The notes: generated by a model not told the origin, from the sequence alone. A stretch of 13,696 nucleotides of DNA from JACKPD01 sp034003145 (GCA_034003145.1 JAVEZE010000071.1:1-13696), one strand, 5' to 3'; numbered from the stretch's first letter, positions 1 to 7,587 are shown. Program-made: numbers and translations.

Positions 1-2
1 TT

Positions 3-965
3 AATGGGATAAGCGGTGTTTTTTGCGTTAAAAAAACAGAAACCAGAATAGATCTTATAATAGCGGGGCTGAAAACCGGATTTTTAAATATTTTTTTTAT
101 AAATACGCTTTTGTTTTTTACAAATTTTGATGTAAAAATACTGCTTGTTTCATCAGGAATTGCATTTATCAATGGATTTGTTTCAGGAATACTTACTCTT
201 GGCGTACTGCCGATTATTGAGCATGTGCTTAATTCGCCGACCAGATTCCGTCTTATAGAACTCTCTGACCTTAACAATCCCATACTGAAAAAAATGCACA
301 GCCGCGCTCCTGGAACATTCAATCATTCACTTAATGTCGGAAACCTTGCAGAAACTGCATGCAGGGCAATTGGAGCCAACTCTCTCCTTGCAAGGGTAGG
401 GGCGTATTACCATGATATCGGTAAAATTGACCAGGCAGAATATTTTATAGAAAATCAGAAAGCTTTCAACAAGCATGATGATTTAAAACCAAGCATGTCA
501 GTTTCTGTTATTAAATCACATGTAAAAATAGGTATAGAAAAAGCTAAAGAGCTAGGCCTTCCCCAGGCTGTGATAGATATTATTGCCCAGCACCATGGAA
601 ATGGACTTATCGCCTATTTTTATGTTCAGGCTCTTAAACTTGAAAACAAGGCAAAAATAACGCCTCTTGATTATTCGTATACCGAAGGCAAGCCAAGATC
701 TAAGGAAGCCGCAGTTGTCCTTTTAGCTGACAGTGTGGAAGCCGCGACAAGGACACTTAAAAAACCGACTATGTCCAGAATAGAGAAATTTATCTGGCAG
801 ACCATACTTTCAAAAATTGAGACAGATCAGATAACAGAAAGTGAATTAACCTTTAATGATCTGAAGATTATAAAAGATTCGTTTTTAACAACAATAGCAG
901 GAAGTTTTCATAACAGAATTGAATATCCAGATGTCAAGGAAGCTGAAAAAAATGAACAGGATTGA
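3..965 (+). CDS. pgpH: 7TM-HD family (PgpH-like) cyclic-di-AMP phosphodiesterase, 5' partial
   Basis: The frame is open to the first base, so this is the C-terminal 320 residues of a longer protein; the TTG at 111 is only an internal codon. Hydrophobic helices at about residues 17-44 and 46-74 are the last membrane segments. A cytosolic HD hydrolase domain follows. It shows the family's FNHS (His108), YYHDIGK (His137-Asp138), KSH (His173), QHHG (His197-198) and LLADSVEAA (Asp243) metal-site motifs. In the 7TMR-HD family (PgpH of Listeria, YqfF of Bacillus) this domain hydrolyses cyclic di-AMP to pApA; the missing N-terminal part would be the extracellular 7TMR-HDED domain. The 3' end overlaps the ybeY start by 14 bases. 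Family assignment is firm. The substrate is inferred from the family, and no diadenylate cyclase is visible here. Confidence 0.9.
   Translation, partial: NGISGVFCVKKTETRIDLIIAGLKTGFLNIFFINTLLFFTNFDVKILLVSSGIAFINGFVSGILTLGVLPIIEHVLNSPTRFRLIELSDLNNPILKKMHSRAPGTFNHSLNVGNLAETACRAIGANSLLARVGAYYHDIGKIDQAEYFIENQKAFNKHDDLKPSMSVSVIKSHVKIGIEKAKELGLPQAVIDIIAQHHGNGLIAYFYVQALKLENKAKITPLDYSYTEGKPRSKEAAVVLLADSVEAATRTLKKPTMSRIEKFIWQTILSKIETDQITESELTFNDLKIIKDSFLTTIAGSFHNRIEYPDVKEAEKNEQD
936..942 (+). promoter_or_regulatory. Ribosome binding site fixing the ybeY start
   Basis: AAGGAAG lies 9 bases before the ATG at 952, inside the end of the upstream pgpH-like gene. It favours ATG 952 over the in-frame TTG at 919 and ATG at 931, which lack such spacing. 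Confidence 0.55.
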
Positions 966-1416
966 TATTCAGTTTGAAGATATTGACAGTATTTGTTATG
1001 GAAAAAGTGAAGAAAAAATCAAAATAGTGTGCTGTGATATATTTGATCAAATTTCAATAAAAAACTGGGAATTATCTCTTGTGTTATGCAGCGATTCCTT
1101 TATAAAAAACCTCAACTGTGATTACCGCGGCAAGGACGAACCTACTGATGTGTTATCATTCCCGCAGATCGACACAGCTCTTCCTCTATGCGCAGGGGAA
1201 ACTGTATACGCAGGCGACATTGTTATATCAATGGAAACACTTGAAAAAAACTCGAAAAAATTTGATGTTGACAGGAATGAAGAATTTACAAGGCTTTTGA
1301 TCCATGGAATTCTCCATCTTAACGGTTATAAACACAGTGATAACAATCCGGAGCAGGAAATGCTTGTTTTACAGGAAGATATTCTAAAAAAGTTTACAGG
1401 AGTTGAAATATTTTGA
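952..1416 (+). CDS. ybeY: Endoribonuclease YbeY (rRNA maturation factor)
   Basis: This 154-residue protein matches the usual YbeY length. The metal-binding H-x3-H-x5-H signature is intact as HGILHLNGYKH (His118, His122, His128). The family's YRGKDEPTDVLSFP (58-71) and GDIVIS (88-93) stretches are also present. YbeY is a metal-dependent protein that acts in 16S rRNA 3'-end maturation and 70S ribosome quality control in the cytoplasm. The start at 952 gives the family-typical N-terminus; an in-frame TTG at 919 would add eleven basic residues encoded within the upstream gene. It overlaps the pgpH-like gene by 14 bases and the next gene by 4 bases (TTGA), which suggests translational coupling. 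One insertion (about residues 74-86) separates the TDVLSFP and GDIVIS motifs, as is common in the family. Confidence 0.95.
   Translation: MNRIDIQFEDIDSICYGKSEEKIKIVCCDIFDQISIKNWELSLVLCSDSFIKNLNCDYRGKDEPTDVLSFPQIDTALPLCAGETVYAGDIVISMETLEKNSKKFDVDRNEEFTRLLIHGILHLNGYKHSDNNPEQEMLVLQEDILKKFTGVEIF
1398..1402 (+). promoter_or_regulatory. Ribosome binding site for the TTG-started corC-like gene
   Basis: AGGAG ends 10 bases before the TTG at 1413. No ATG lies nearby in frame, so this site supports TTG as the true start inside the end of ybeY. Confidence 0.55.
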
Positions 1417-2189
1417 AAAAGAGCGGTTTTTTCAGCAGAATATTCGGATTGAACAATAATGATGAAGAAGAAGACTATGATGAGTTAAATCATGAAGAAC
1501 AGGATATGATACGGGGAATAGTTGAGCTTTCAGGCACTACAGTCAAGGAGGTTATGATTCCCCGGATCGATGTTGTATTTATCGCAAGCAATATGCCTCC
1601 GGATGAAATGCTTCAGACTGTAATTGAAAGCGCCCATTCAAGGTTCCCTGTCTACAAAGATACAATAGATAACGTAATAGGAATTCTTTATGCAAAAGAC
1701 CTGCTCCGCTTTATTGTAACAAAACAGGAGATTGATATTGAAAAAATCGCAAGAGATCCCTATTTCATACCTGAAAGCAAAAGAATAAATTCGCTGCTTC
1801 ATGAATTCAAAAGAAGAAGAGTCCACATCGCAATCGCGGTTGATGAATACGGCGGTGTTTCAGGTGTTGTTTGCCTTGAAGATATAATTGAAGAGATAGT
1901 CGGCGATATACAGGATGAATTTGATGATGAAGAAGAAGATATCATAAAAATTGATGATTCCCACTATCTTTGCGATACAAGAGCCTATATTGAAGATGTC
2001 AACGAACTGCTTGGAATTGATCTTCCTCACGATGATTATGATACACTTGGCGGATTTGTATTTGATTTATTTGGAAAAATACCAGTAAAATATGAAAAGG
2101 TTTCCTACAGGGGAGTTAATTTTATAGTAAACAACATGGAAGGGCATAAAATAAAAACAATAAAAATTGAAAAAAGCAAGGAACAATGA
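1413..2189 (+). CDS. corC: CorC/TlyC-like CBS-domain protein
   Basis: This 258-residue soluble protein has the short CorC layout. An acidic N-terminal segment (about residues 17-32) is followed by the conserved TVKEVMIPR stretch (43-51). A first CBS motif covers about 50-100 and includes SRFPVYKD and VIGILYAKDLL. A second CBS motif, about 115-165, includes VDEYGGVSGVVCLEDIIEEIVGDIQDE. The CorC_HlyC domain fills about 180-255. No CNNM/DUF21 membrane domain is present. Relatives are annotated as magnesium/cobalt efflux accessory protein CorC, or in spirochaetes as hemolysin TlyC; the true function of either is poorly settled, and the hemolysin label should not be taken literally. The gene starts with TTG overlapping ybeY by 4 bases and ends in an ATGA overlap with the TPR gene. 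Linkage to ybeY is widely conserved, so a role near ribosome function or ion homeostasis is plausible. Confidence 0.9.
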   Translation: MKKSGFFSRIFGLNNNDEEEDYDELNHEEQDMIRGIVELSGTTVKEVMIPRIDVVFIASNMPPDEMLQTVIESAHSRFPVYKDTIDNVIGILYAKDLLRFIVTKQEIDIEKIARDPYFIPESKRINSLLHEFKRRRVHIAIAVDEYGGVSGVVCLEDIIEEIVGDIQDEFDDEEEDIIKIDDSHYLCDTRAYIEDVNELLGIDLPHDDYDTLGGFVFDLFGKIPVKYEKVSYRGVNFIVNNMEGHKIKTIKIEKSKEQ

Positions 2190-4159
2190 AAAAATCAGTT
2201 TTTTTAACCATAATATTATTTGCCATTATTCACACTGTATATTCTGAAAACGATGTTTTTACACTGAACAGGGAGGCTGATATCCTTGTTCTTGACGGCG
2301 ATTACTATAAGGCAATTGAAAAATACAAGACTGTCCTTGAAATCAATCCTGATTATATCAATTCAGTTAAAGGACTCGCAGATGCCTATTTTTATCTGGG
2401 CGAATTCGCAGAAGCCTATAAACAGATTAAATCTGCCAGAATTTTTGACAAAAACAATGCGGAACTGCAGGGTATGGAAGCAAGGGTTCTTCTTGCAATG
2501 GGCAGGATAACTGAAGCAGAGAAGATATTTAAATATATTAATTCCAAAGAGCCCAATAACATAAATGCATATTTCGGCTTTGCTGAAATTGCCTTGTTGA
2601 CAGGAAGGTATTCTGAATCAGCTCTGAATTATCGCGATATTTTATCAATTTCTCCTTCAAATAAAAAAGCGCTGTTATCCCTTATTCTTCTCTCGGATTA
2701 TCAGGGAAGATATGATGAATCAGAAAAATATCTTTCGGAAGTGCTTAGGCTCTATTCCGGAGATTATTTTGCACTTTATATCGCGGCCCGGCATTATCTT
2801 CAAAGGGGCGATTTTCATCAGGCAGAGAGAAAGATCAGGGATTCCATCAGAATTAAACAGGATTATACTGAATCCTCTCTCCTGTTTGCAAGGCTGCTTC
2901 TTGCTAAAGGAGATTTCAATCAGATACCTGAAGTTCTTGAACCTTTGTATAAAAAAAGAACCAACAATATAGTTTCATATACACTTGGTAAAGCATATGA
3001 AAATACAGGCGAACCTGACAAGGCATTAAAATACTATGCAGATGCATTCAGGATAAATCCGGATGATGAAATATCCCGGTTCGCGCTTGAAAATCTTATA
3101 AGAGAGACTAAGGAGTATACTGATCCCCTTAGAAACCGCTATGCAGAATACCACTTTGACAGGGGCAGGGGGCTTGAAGAGAGAAATTACAATGAGAAAG
3201 CATTAAGCAGCTACAGAAGAGGGCTTCTTGTAAATCCATATTCTGTAAGAGGCCGTCTGCAATACGCAAATATATTTTTAAAATCAGGATTCAGGTCGAA
3301 ATATCTTTCAGAGCTTAAAACTCTTCCGGAGAAAGAAAAAAATAAGCAGTATATCAGCGATCTGATAGAAATACATGAAAGCCTGAATGAGAATACTGTT
3401 TCTTCAAGGTGGAATATAGACCAGTTTCTTATAGACAGAAGCGGATATGATTTTAACCTGTTTTACATCGATTCAATCAATATGCTTCACCCCGGCGGGG
3501 AAGAAACAATTGTTGATGTTTTTTCAGATATCCTTAACCATACAGATGCAATAAAGATAAAAAACAATAACTTTAAAATTGAAAATTATTCACAGGCTTT
3601 TTCCGCATCGCGTAATTCAGACAGCCCATGTGATTATTTCCTGATTTTAAAAATAGATGAGTCTGAAAGAATATTCGAAATAAATGCACAGCTTTATTCA
3701 GCCTATACAGGGTCAGTAATAAAAGAATATAAAATCAATACGACAGGAAACAACAGGATTTGGGAAAGTCTTAATAAACTTGCGGATCAGCTTAAAACTG
3801 ATTCAGGACTGCACGGACGGATTATCAGGATGGATTTTGACCGGGGAATCATCAATCTTGGTAATTACGACAATATAAAAGAAGAGGATTCCTTTCTGAT
3901 TGTCAGAAAAGACAGGATAATCCCTGACAGGACACAAATAGGGAAAAATTACCAGGCAGCGGATCTGCTCGGCACTTTTCATATAACTAAAACTGATGAA
4001 TATATTTCTGAAGGATATATTAAAAACAGGGATATTTTCAATCTTGTCAATTACGGGGATATAATAGTGCCGGAAACCAAAGAAACCAAAAAAGAAGAAG
4101 AAATTAATGACAAAAATAGCGGTTATTCGCTATATAACATTATTATGGGAATAAAATAG
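2186..4159 (+). CDS. Exported TPR-repeat protein with an unassigned C-terminal region
   Basis: The 657-residue protein begins with a Sec signal peptide (basic MKK, hydrophobic core 5-17, likely cleavage after VYS at 20). I see about nine tetratricopeptide repeats between residues 22 and 352. The clearest are about 31-56, 57-90, 125-158, 193-226, 261-294 and 317-351, with recurring small/aromatic positions and INPD-type ends. Residues about 410-540 form an alpha/beta region containing DYFLILKID and LYSAYTGSVIKEY. Residues 541-630 look like a small beta-barrel (GRIIRMDFDRGIINLG, DSFLIVRKD, VNYGDIIV). The last 27 residues are Lys/Glu-rich, then hydrophobic. It is probably a periplasmic or envelope scaffold. 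Function is not recognised. It overlaps the corC-like gene by ATGA and closes the operon. The C-terminal domain resemblance is only by eye. Confidence 0.85.
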   Translation: MKKSVFLTIILFAIIHTVYSENDVFTLNREADILVLDGDYYKAIEKYKTVLEINPDYINSVKGLADAYFYLGEFAEAYKQIKSARIFDKNNAELQGMEARVLLAMGRITEAEKIFKYINSKEPNNINAYFGFAEIALLTGRYSESALNYRDILSISPSNKKALLSLILLSDYQGRYDESEKYLSEVLRLYSGDYFALYIAARHYLQRGDFHQAERKIRDSIRIKQDYTESSLLFARLLLAKGDFNQIPEVLEPLYKKRTNNIVSYTLGKAYENTGEPDKALKYYADAFRINPDDEISRFALENLIRETKEYTDPLRNRYAEYHFDRGRGLEERNYNEKALSSYRRGLLVNPYSVRGRLQYANIFLKSGFRSKYLSELKTLPEKEKNKQYISDLIEIHESLNENTVSSRWNIDQFLIDRSGYDFNLFYIDSINMLHPGGEETIVDVFSDILNHTDAIKIKNNNFKIENYSQAFSASRNSDSPCDYFLILKIDESERIFEINAQLYSAYTGSVIKEYKINTTGNNRIWESLNKLADQLKTDSGLHGRIIRMDFDRGIINLGNYDNIKEEDSFLIVRKDRIIPDRTQIGKNYQAADLLGTFHITKTDEYISEGYIKNRDIFNLVNYGDIIVPETKETKKEEEINDKNSGYSLYNIIMGIK

Positions 4160-4205
4160 CTGATAAACCCTTTGTTCAATGTTCATCAATTATCCAGCTT
4201 AATTG
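4158..4205 (+). repeat. Overlapping inverted repeats between the TPR gene and gap
   Basis: AGCTGATAA (4158-4166, over the TPR stop codon) can pair with TTATCCAGCT (4190-4199), leaving one bulged C. CAATTA (4187-4192) can pair with TAATTG (4200-4205) across a 7-base spacer. The two stems share bases, so they exclude each other. AATTGACAATT (4201-4211) is also a perfect odd palindrome. There is no T-run directly after either stem, so a standard intrinsic terminator is not supported. They could be a weak terminator, an operator or chance in AT-rich DNA. Confidence 0.4.
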
Positions 4206-4231
4206 ACAATTGAATCTCTTTTGTCTATTAT
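4203..4231 (+). promoter_or_regulatory. Sigma-70-type promoter for gap-pgk-tpiA and downstream genes
   Basis: A perfect -35 TTGACA (4203-4208) and a -10 TATTAT (4226-4231, five of six consensus bases) are separated by exactly 17 bases. The start of transcription would be near 4238, giving a leader of about 27 bases. This is the best promoter match I found in the window. It sits in the largest gap, 105 bases, ahead of the glycolytic genes. The -35 lies inside an inverted repeat that could be an operator. Confidence 0.7.
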
Positions 4232-4250
4232 TATTCTGAAAATATTAAAT

Positions 4251-4260
4251 AAGGTGAGGA
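4251..4260 (+). promoter_or_regulatory. Strong ribosome binding site for gap
   Basis: AAGGTGAGGA contains two overlapping Shine-Dalgarno-like cores, with the first ending 8 bases and the second 4 bases before the ATG at 4265. Such a site fits the high expression expected for a glycolytic enzyme. Confidence 0.6.
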
Positions 4261-4264
4261 AAAT

Positions 4265-5263
4265 ATGAAAATTGCTATTAACGGCTTCGGCAGAATTGGA
4301 AGAAATGTTTTTAAAATCGCTTTTGAAAAAAAAGGATTTGATATTGTAGCTATAAACGATCTGACCAGCCCAAAAACTTTGGCATATCTGCTCAAGTATG
4401 ATTCAACATACGGTGTATACAACAAGGAAGTAGATGCGAAAGAAGGCGCCATAACAGTTGACGGAAAAGAGATCAAGGTTTATGCAGAAAGAGATCCCAA
4501 GAATCTTCCCTGGAAAAGCCTGGGTGTTGATGTAGTTATTGAAGCTACCGGCGTTTTCCGCGGCGCAACAGGTCCCAAGGGCGGATATCTTGACCATGTT
4601 ACAGCAGGCGCCAAAAAAGTCATACTTACAGTACCTGCAAAAGATGAAATAAGAACAATTGTTCTTGGTGTTAACGAGGAAATGCTGTTGAAAACAGACC
4701 TTGCAGTTTCAAATGCATCCTGTACAACCAACTGCTTAGGCCCGGTCGCAAAAGTTTTAAACGATTCTTTCGGTTTTGAAGAAGGGCTTATGACAACAAT
4801 TCATGCCTATACCACAGACCAGGTTCTTCTTGATCAGCCGCACAGCGACCTTAGACGGGCAAGAGCTGCAGCTCTTTCAATCATCCCAACATCAACAGGA
4901 GCGGCAAAAGCAATAGGCCTTGTTATTCCTGAGCTAAACGGAAAAATGAACGGTATAGCCATGAGAGTACCGACCGCAACAGGCTCAATAGTTGATTTGA
5001 CATTCAGGCTTAAAAAAGATGTTTCAGTTGATGAAATCAACGCCGCAATGAAAAAAGCGGCTGAAGGGCCTATGAAAGGTATTTTACAATATACTTCTGA
5101 TCCTATCGTATCATCTGATGTCAGAGGGAATTCCCATTCATCAGTTTTTGATGCATCAAGTACAATGAAGCTTGGATCCAACTTCTTTAAAATCCTTTCA
5201 TGGTATGACAATGAATGGGGTTATTCAAACAGGGTTGTTGATCTTGCCCAGAAACTTGCATAG
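4265..5263 (+). CDS. gap: Glyceraldehyde-3-phosphate dehydrogenase (NAD-dependent, phosphorylating)
   Basis: The 332-residue protein is full length for type I GAPDH. It has the Rossmann nucleotide loop NGFGRIGR (6-13) and Asp32, which is typical of NAD rather than NADP enzymes. The catalytic signature is ASCTTNCLGP with Cys153, and the partner His180 sits in TTIHAYT. DLRRARAAALSIIPTSTGAAKA (195-216) binds phosphate, and SWYDNEWGYSNRV (312-324) is the usual C-terminal motif. It catalyses oxidation and phosphorylation of glyceraldehyde 3-phosphate to 1,3-bisphosphoglycerate in the cytosol. Residues 97-125 carry a KGGYLDHVTAGAKKVILTVPAKDE variant instead of the E. coli-type sequence; this may mark the lineage. 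It is the first gene after the strong promoter and is separated from pgk by 10 bases. Confidence 0.98.
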   Translation: MKIAINGFGRIGRNVFKIAFEKKGFDIVAINDLTSPKTLAYLLKYDSTYGVYNKEVDAKEGAITVDGKEIKVYAERDPKNLPWKSLGVDVVIEATGVFRGATGPKGGYLDHVTAGAKKVILTVPAKDEIRTIVLGVNEEMLLKTDLAVSNASCTTNCLGPVAKVLNDSFGFEEGLMTTIHAYTTDQVLLDQPHSDLRRARAAALSIIPTSTGAAKAIGLVIPELNGKMNGIAMRVPTATGSIVDLTFRLKKDVSVDEINAAMKKAAEGPMKGILQYTSDPIVSSDVRGNSHSSVFDASSTMKLGSNFFKILSWYDNEWGYSNRVVDLAQKLA

Positions 5264-5273
5264 GAGTTATTAA

Positions 5274-6458
5274 ATGCCTGTAAAAACTGTTAGAGATTTA
5301 GACCTTAAAAATAAAAAGGTTCTTGTCAGGGTGGATTACAATGTACCGGTTAAAGAGGGTAAAATCACGGATGACAGCAGAATAACTGCTTCACTTCCAA
5401 CCCTGGAATATATTCTCAAACAGGAAGGGGCATCGGTGATTCTTATGAGTCATCTGGGAAGGCCAAAAAACGGAGAGAGAAAGGCTGAGTTCAGCCTTTC
5501 TCCTGTCGCAGAAAAGCTTTCCGCTCTTCTTGGAAAAAAGGTAACCATGGCAAGTGATTGCATAGGCCCTTCTGTTGAAAAACTAGTGGCAGAAATTAAG
5601 CCCGGCGAAATTCTCATGCTGGAAAATGTTAGATATTACAAAGAAGAGACAGATAATAATCCGGATTTTGCGGGTAAACTTGCGAAACTGGGTGATGTAT
5701 ATATAAATGACGCGTTCGGGACAGCGCACAGGGCTCACGCTTCAACAGAAGGTGTAACTAAATATTTACCAGGCGCTGCAGGTTTTCTGATTGAAAAAGA
5801 GATTAATTTTTTTGAGCCGATATTAAAAAATCCTGAAAAGCCTTTTGCTGCTGTAATAGGCGGGGCAAAGGTTTCATCCAAAATTGCGGTTCTTGAATCA
5901 CTTCTTGACAATTGCAGCTCAATGATAATCGGCGGCGGGATGGCTTACACATTCCTTAAAGCAATGGGGAAAAAAATTGGTAAATCACTGCTTGAGGAAG
6001 AATTTATCAAAACTGCTGAAAAATTCCTTAAAACAGCAACTGACAAGGGTGTTGACATAGTTTTTCCTATAGACCATATTGTAGCGACAGAATTCAGTGA
6101 AAATGCAGAATCAAAATATATAGAAAACAGCGATATTCCTGATAATTATATGGGAATGGACATAGGCCCTAAAACAATTGAAAAAATCAGGGAACATTTG
6201 TCTAAAGCGAAAACAATTGTATGGAACGGCCCGATGGGGGTTTTTGAATTCAAAAATTTTCAGAAAGGGACAATCGCGGTCGCAGAAATGATAGCTGCCT
6301 CTAAAGGGATTACAGTTGTAGGCGGCGGTGATTCTGTAGCAGCAGTCAATAAATTCGGCTATGCAGATAAAATAAGTCATGTCTCTACCGGAGGCGGCGC
6401 TTCTCTTGAGTATCTTGAGGGAAAAGTTCTTCCAGGCATCAAAGCAATAGAAAAATAA
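5274..6458 (+). CDS. pgk: Phosphoglycerate kinase
   Basis: At 394 residues this is a complete bacterial phosphoglycerate kinase. N-terminal substrate-side motifs are VRVDYNVP (18-25), SHLGRP (59-64), LENVRYYKEE (116-125) and the histidine-rich NDAFGTAHRAHAST (145-158). C-terminal nucleotide-side motifs are GGAKVSSKI (196-204), GGGMAYTFLKA (220-230), VWNGPMGVFE (316-325) and GGGDSVAAV (350-358). It transfers phosphate from 1,3-bisphosphoglycerate, the product of the upstream enzyme, to ADP. The ATG has an AGGAG ribosome site at 5262-5266 that overlaps the gap stop codon, spaced 7 bases. The 10-base gap and the shared pathway indicate cotranscription with gap. Confidence 0.98.
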   Translation: MPVKTVRDLDLKNKKVLVRVDYNVPVKEGKITDDSRITASLPTLEYILKQEGASVILMSHLGRPKNGERKAEFSLSPVAEKLSALLGKKVTMASDCIGPSVEKLVAEIKPGEILMLENVRYYKEETDNNPDFAGKLAKLGDVYINDAFGTAHRAHASTEGVTKYLPGAAGFLIEKEINFFEPILKNPEKPFAAVIGGAKVSSKIAVLESLLDNCSSMIIGGGMAYTFLKAMGKKIGKSLLEEEFIKTAEKFLKTATDKGVDIVFPIDHIVATEFSENAESKYIENSDIPDNYMGMDIGPKTIEKIREHLSKAKTIVWNGPMGVFEFKNFQKGTIAVAEMIAASKGITVVGGGDSVAAVNKFGYADKISHVSTGGGASLEYLEGKVLPGIKAIEK

Positions 6459-6470
6459 CAAGGAGTATTT

Positions 6471-7229
6471 ATGTCTTTAAGAAAAAAATATATAGCCGGC
6501 AACTGGAAAATGAATAAACTTTCCACAGAAGCCGCCTCCCTTGCTGCAGAAATAGTAAAAGGGGCTAAAAACGCCAAATGCAGGATATTGATTGCCCCTC
6601 CGTTTACAGCTCTTTCTGAAGTATCAAGAGTTGTCAAGGAAACTAACGTTATACTTGGCGCCCAGAATATGTCAAACCAAAAATCCGGCGCCCATACAGG
6701 CGAAATATCCATTGATATGTTAAAAGATCTTGGAGTGGGTGCGGTTATTCTCGGCCATTCAGAGCGGAGAATAATATACGGGGAAACAGACGCGTTCATA
6801 AACAGTAAAGTAAAACTTGCCTTAAGTGAAAAAATGGAAGTAATTTTATGTGTTGGAGAAACTCTTGAAGAAAGGGAAGCAGGTAAAGCGGCTGAAGTTG
6901 TATCAAAACAGGTTGTAAACGGGCTTAAAGATATTTCTGAAACTGGCCTTTCTTTGATAACAATAGCTTATGAACCGGTATGGGCAATCGGAACTGGTAA
7001 AACTGCTACTGACAAGGATGCTGATGATGTTCATGCCATTATCAGGCAGACTCTTAAAGATAAATATTCAGCAGGAAGTGCTGAAAAAATGATTATCCAG
7101 TATGGAGGTTCTGTAAAAGCTGAAAATGCGGCAGGGCTTTTATCTATGGAAAATATTGACGGTGCCCTCGTAGGGGGAGCGTCACTTAAAGCTGAACAAT
7201 TTTTAGCTATAATAAATAGTGTGAAATAA
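6471..7229 (+). CDS. tpiA: Triosephosphate isomerase
   Basis: The 252-residue protein is a complete TIM barrel. Substrate residues Asn11 and Lys13 are in GNWKMN. The electrophilic His96 is in LGHSERR, and the catalytic base Glu168 is in AYEPVWAIGTGKTAT, which also contains the phosphate-gripping flexible loop. YGGSVKAEN (211-219) and GALVGGASLK (231-240) complete the phosphate site. It interconverts dihydroxyacetone phosphate and glyceraldehyde 3-phosphate, feeding the gap reaction. An AGGAG ribosome site (6461-6465) sits 5 bases before the ATG. It lies 12 bases after pgk and 18 before secG; a tpiA-secG pairing recurs in many bacteria. Confidence 0.98.
   Translation: MSLRKKYIAGNWKMNKLSTEAASLAAEIVKGAKNAKCRILIAPPFTALSEVSRVVKETNVILGAQNMSNQKSGAHTGEISIDMLKDLGVGAVILGHSERRIIYGETDAFINSKVKLALSEKMEVILCVGETLEEREAGKAAEVVSKQVVNGLKDISETGLSLITIAYEPVWAIGTGKTATDKDADDVHAIIRQTLKDKYSAGSAEKMIIQYGGSVKAENAAGLLSMENIDGALVGGASLKAEQFLAIINSVK
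7208..7213 (+). promoter_or_regulatory. Possible internal -10 element ahead of secG
   Basis: A perfect TATAAT lies in the last codons of tpiA, about 35 bases before the secG ATG. The -35 position (around 7185-7190) matches only three of six consensus bases, so activity is uncertain. It could give secG and its followers expression independent of the glycolytic promoter. Confidence 0.25.
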
Positions 7230-7247
7230 TATTTGAGGTGATTTTAA

Positions 7248-7580
7248 ATGGGTATACTTTCTATCTTGCTTCTTGTTATCTTTGTAATATCATGTCTTCT
7301 TCTTATTCTTATGGTACTTATACAGGATGAGCAGGGAGAAGGTTTGGGCGGTCTTTTCGGCGGCGGCAGTTCTACTCCGTTCGGATCAAGGTCTGGTAAT
7401 GTTTTAACAAAATTTACAACAATTCTTGCTGCCGTATTTCTTCTTACTTCTTTCGGTCTGGCGTGGATCAATAAAACATCAGATAAAAGCGATGTTCTTG
7501 GCGCAGCATACAGGCAGAGTTCTGAAAAAAGTGAAATTACAGAATGGTGGAATGACAGTTCTGCGGAAGAAAAAGAGTAA
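7248..7580 (+). CDS. secG: Preprotein translocase subunit SecG
   Basis: This is a small 110-residue membrane protein with the SecG plan. A first helix covers about residues 3-23. A Gly-rich cytoplasmic loop follows (QDEQGEGLGGLFGGGSS, about 25-41), then the conserved TPFGSRSGNVLTKFT stretch (42-56). The second helix is at about 53-73 and is followed by a polar tail. SecG associates with SecYE and SecA and assists protein export across the inner membrane. The charged tail of about 37 residues after the second helix is a common variable extension. An AGGTG ribosome site (7236-7240) is spaced 7 bases from the ATG. Seven bases separate it from the downstream isomerase gene. Confidence 0.93.
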   Translation: MGILSILLLVIFVISCLLLILMVLIQDEQGEGLGGLFGGGSSTPFGSRSGNVLTKFTTILAAVFLLTSFGLAWINKTSDKSDVLGAAYRQSSEKSEITEWWNDSSAEEKE

Positions 7581-7587
7581 TATAATT

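Noticed and set aside
80..100. T-rich run near the window start as a terminator or promoter
   Set aside because: It lies within the open pgpH-like frame and encodes Phe/Ile/Leu residues of a membrane helix.
919..951. Upstream TTG and ATG starts for ybeY
   Set aside because: They would add a short basic stretch not seen in the family; ATG 952 has a well-spaced ribosome site.
4158..4211. Intrinsic terminator after the exported TPR gene
   Set aside because: The stems are AT-rich or bulged and neither is followed directly by a T-run, so they are listed only as inverted repeats.
4834..5211. 125-codon minus-strand open frame inside gap
   Set aside because: It lies antisense to a fully conserved GAPDH coding region, has no family resemblance and no ribosome site, so it is a shadow frame.
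6111..6799. Two minus-strand open frames over the pgk/tpiA junction
   Set aside because: They are antisense to well-conserved enzyme genes and their translations look low-complexity or Cys/Phe-rich without domains.
7581..7586. Perfect TATAAT just before the isomerase ATG
   Set aside because: A transcript from it would start after the ATG at 7588, and there is no -35 match 16 to 18 bases upstream. It is probably chance in AT-rich spacer.
7426..7587. N-terminal extension of the prolyl isomerase frame
   Set aside because: The 54 extra codons overlap secG in another frame, and ATG 7588 begins a clean signal peptide.
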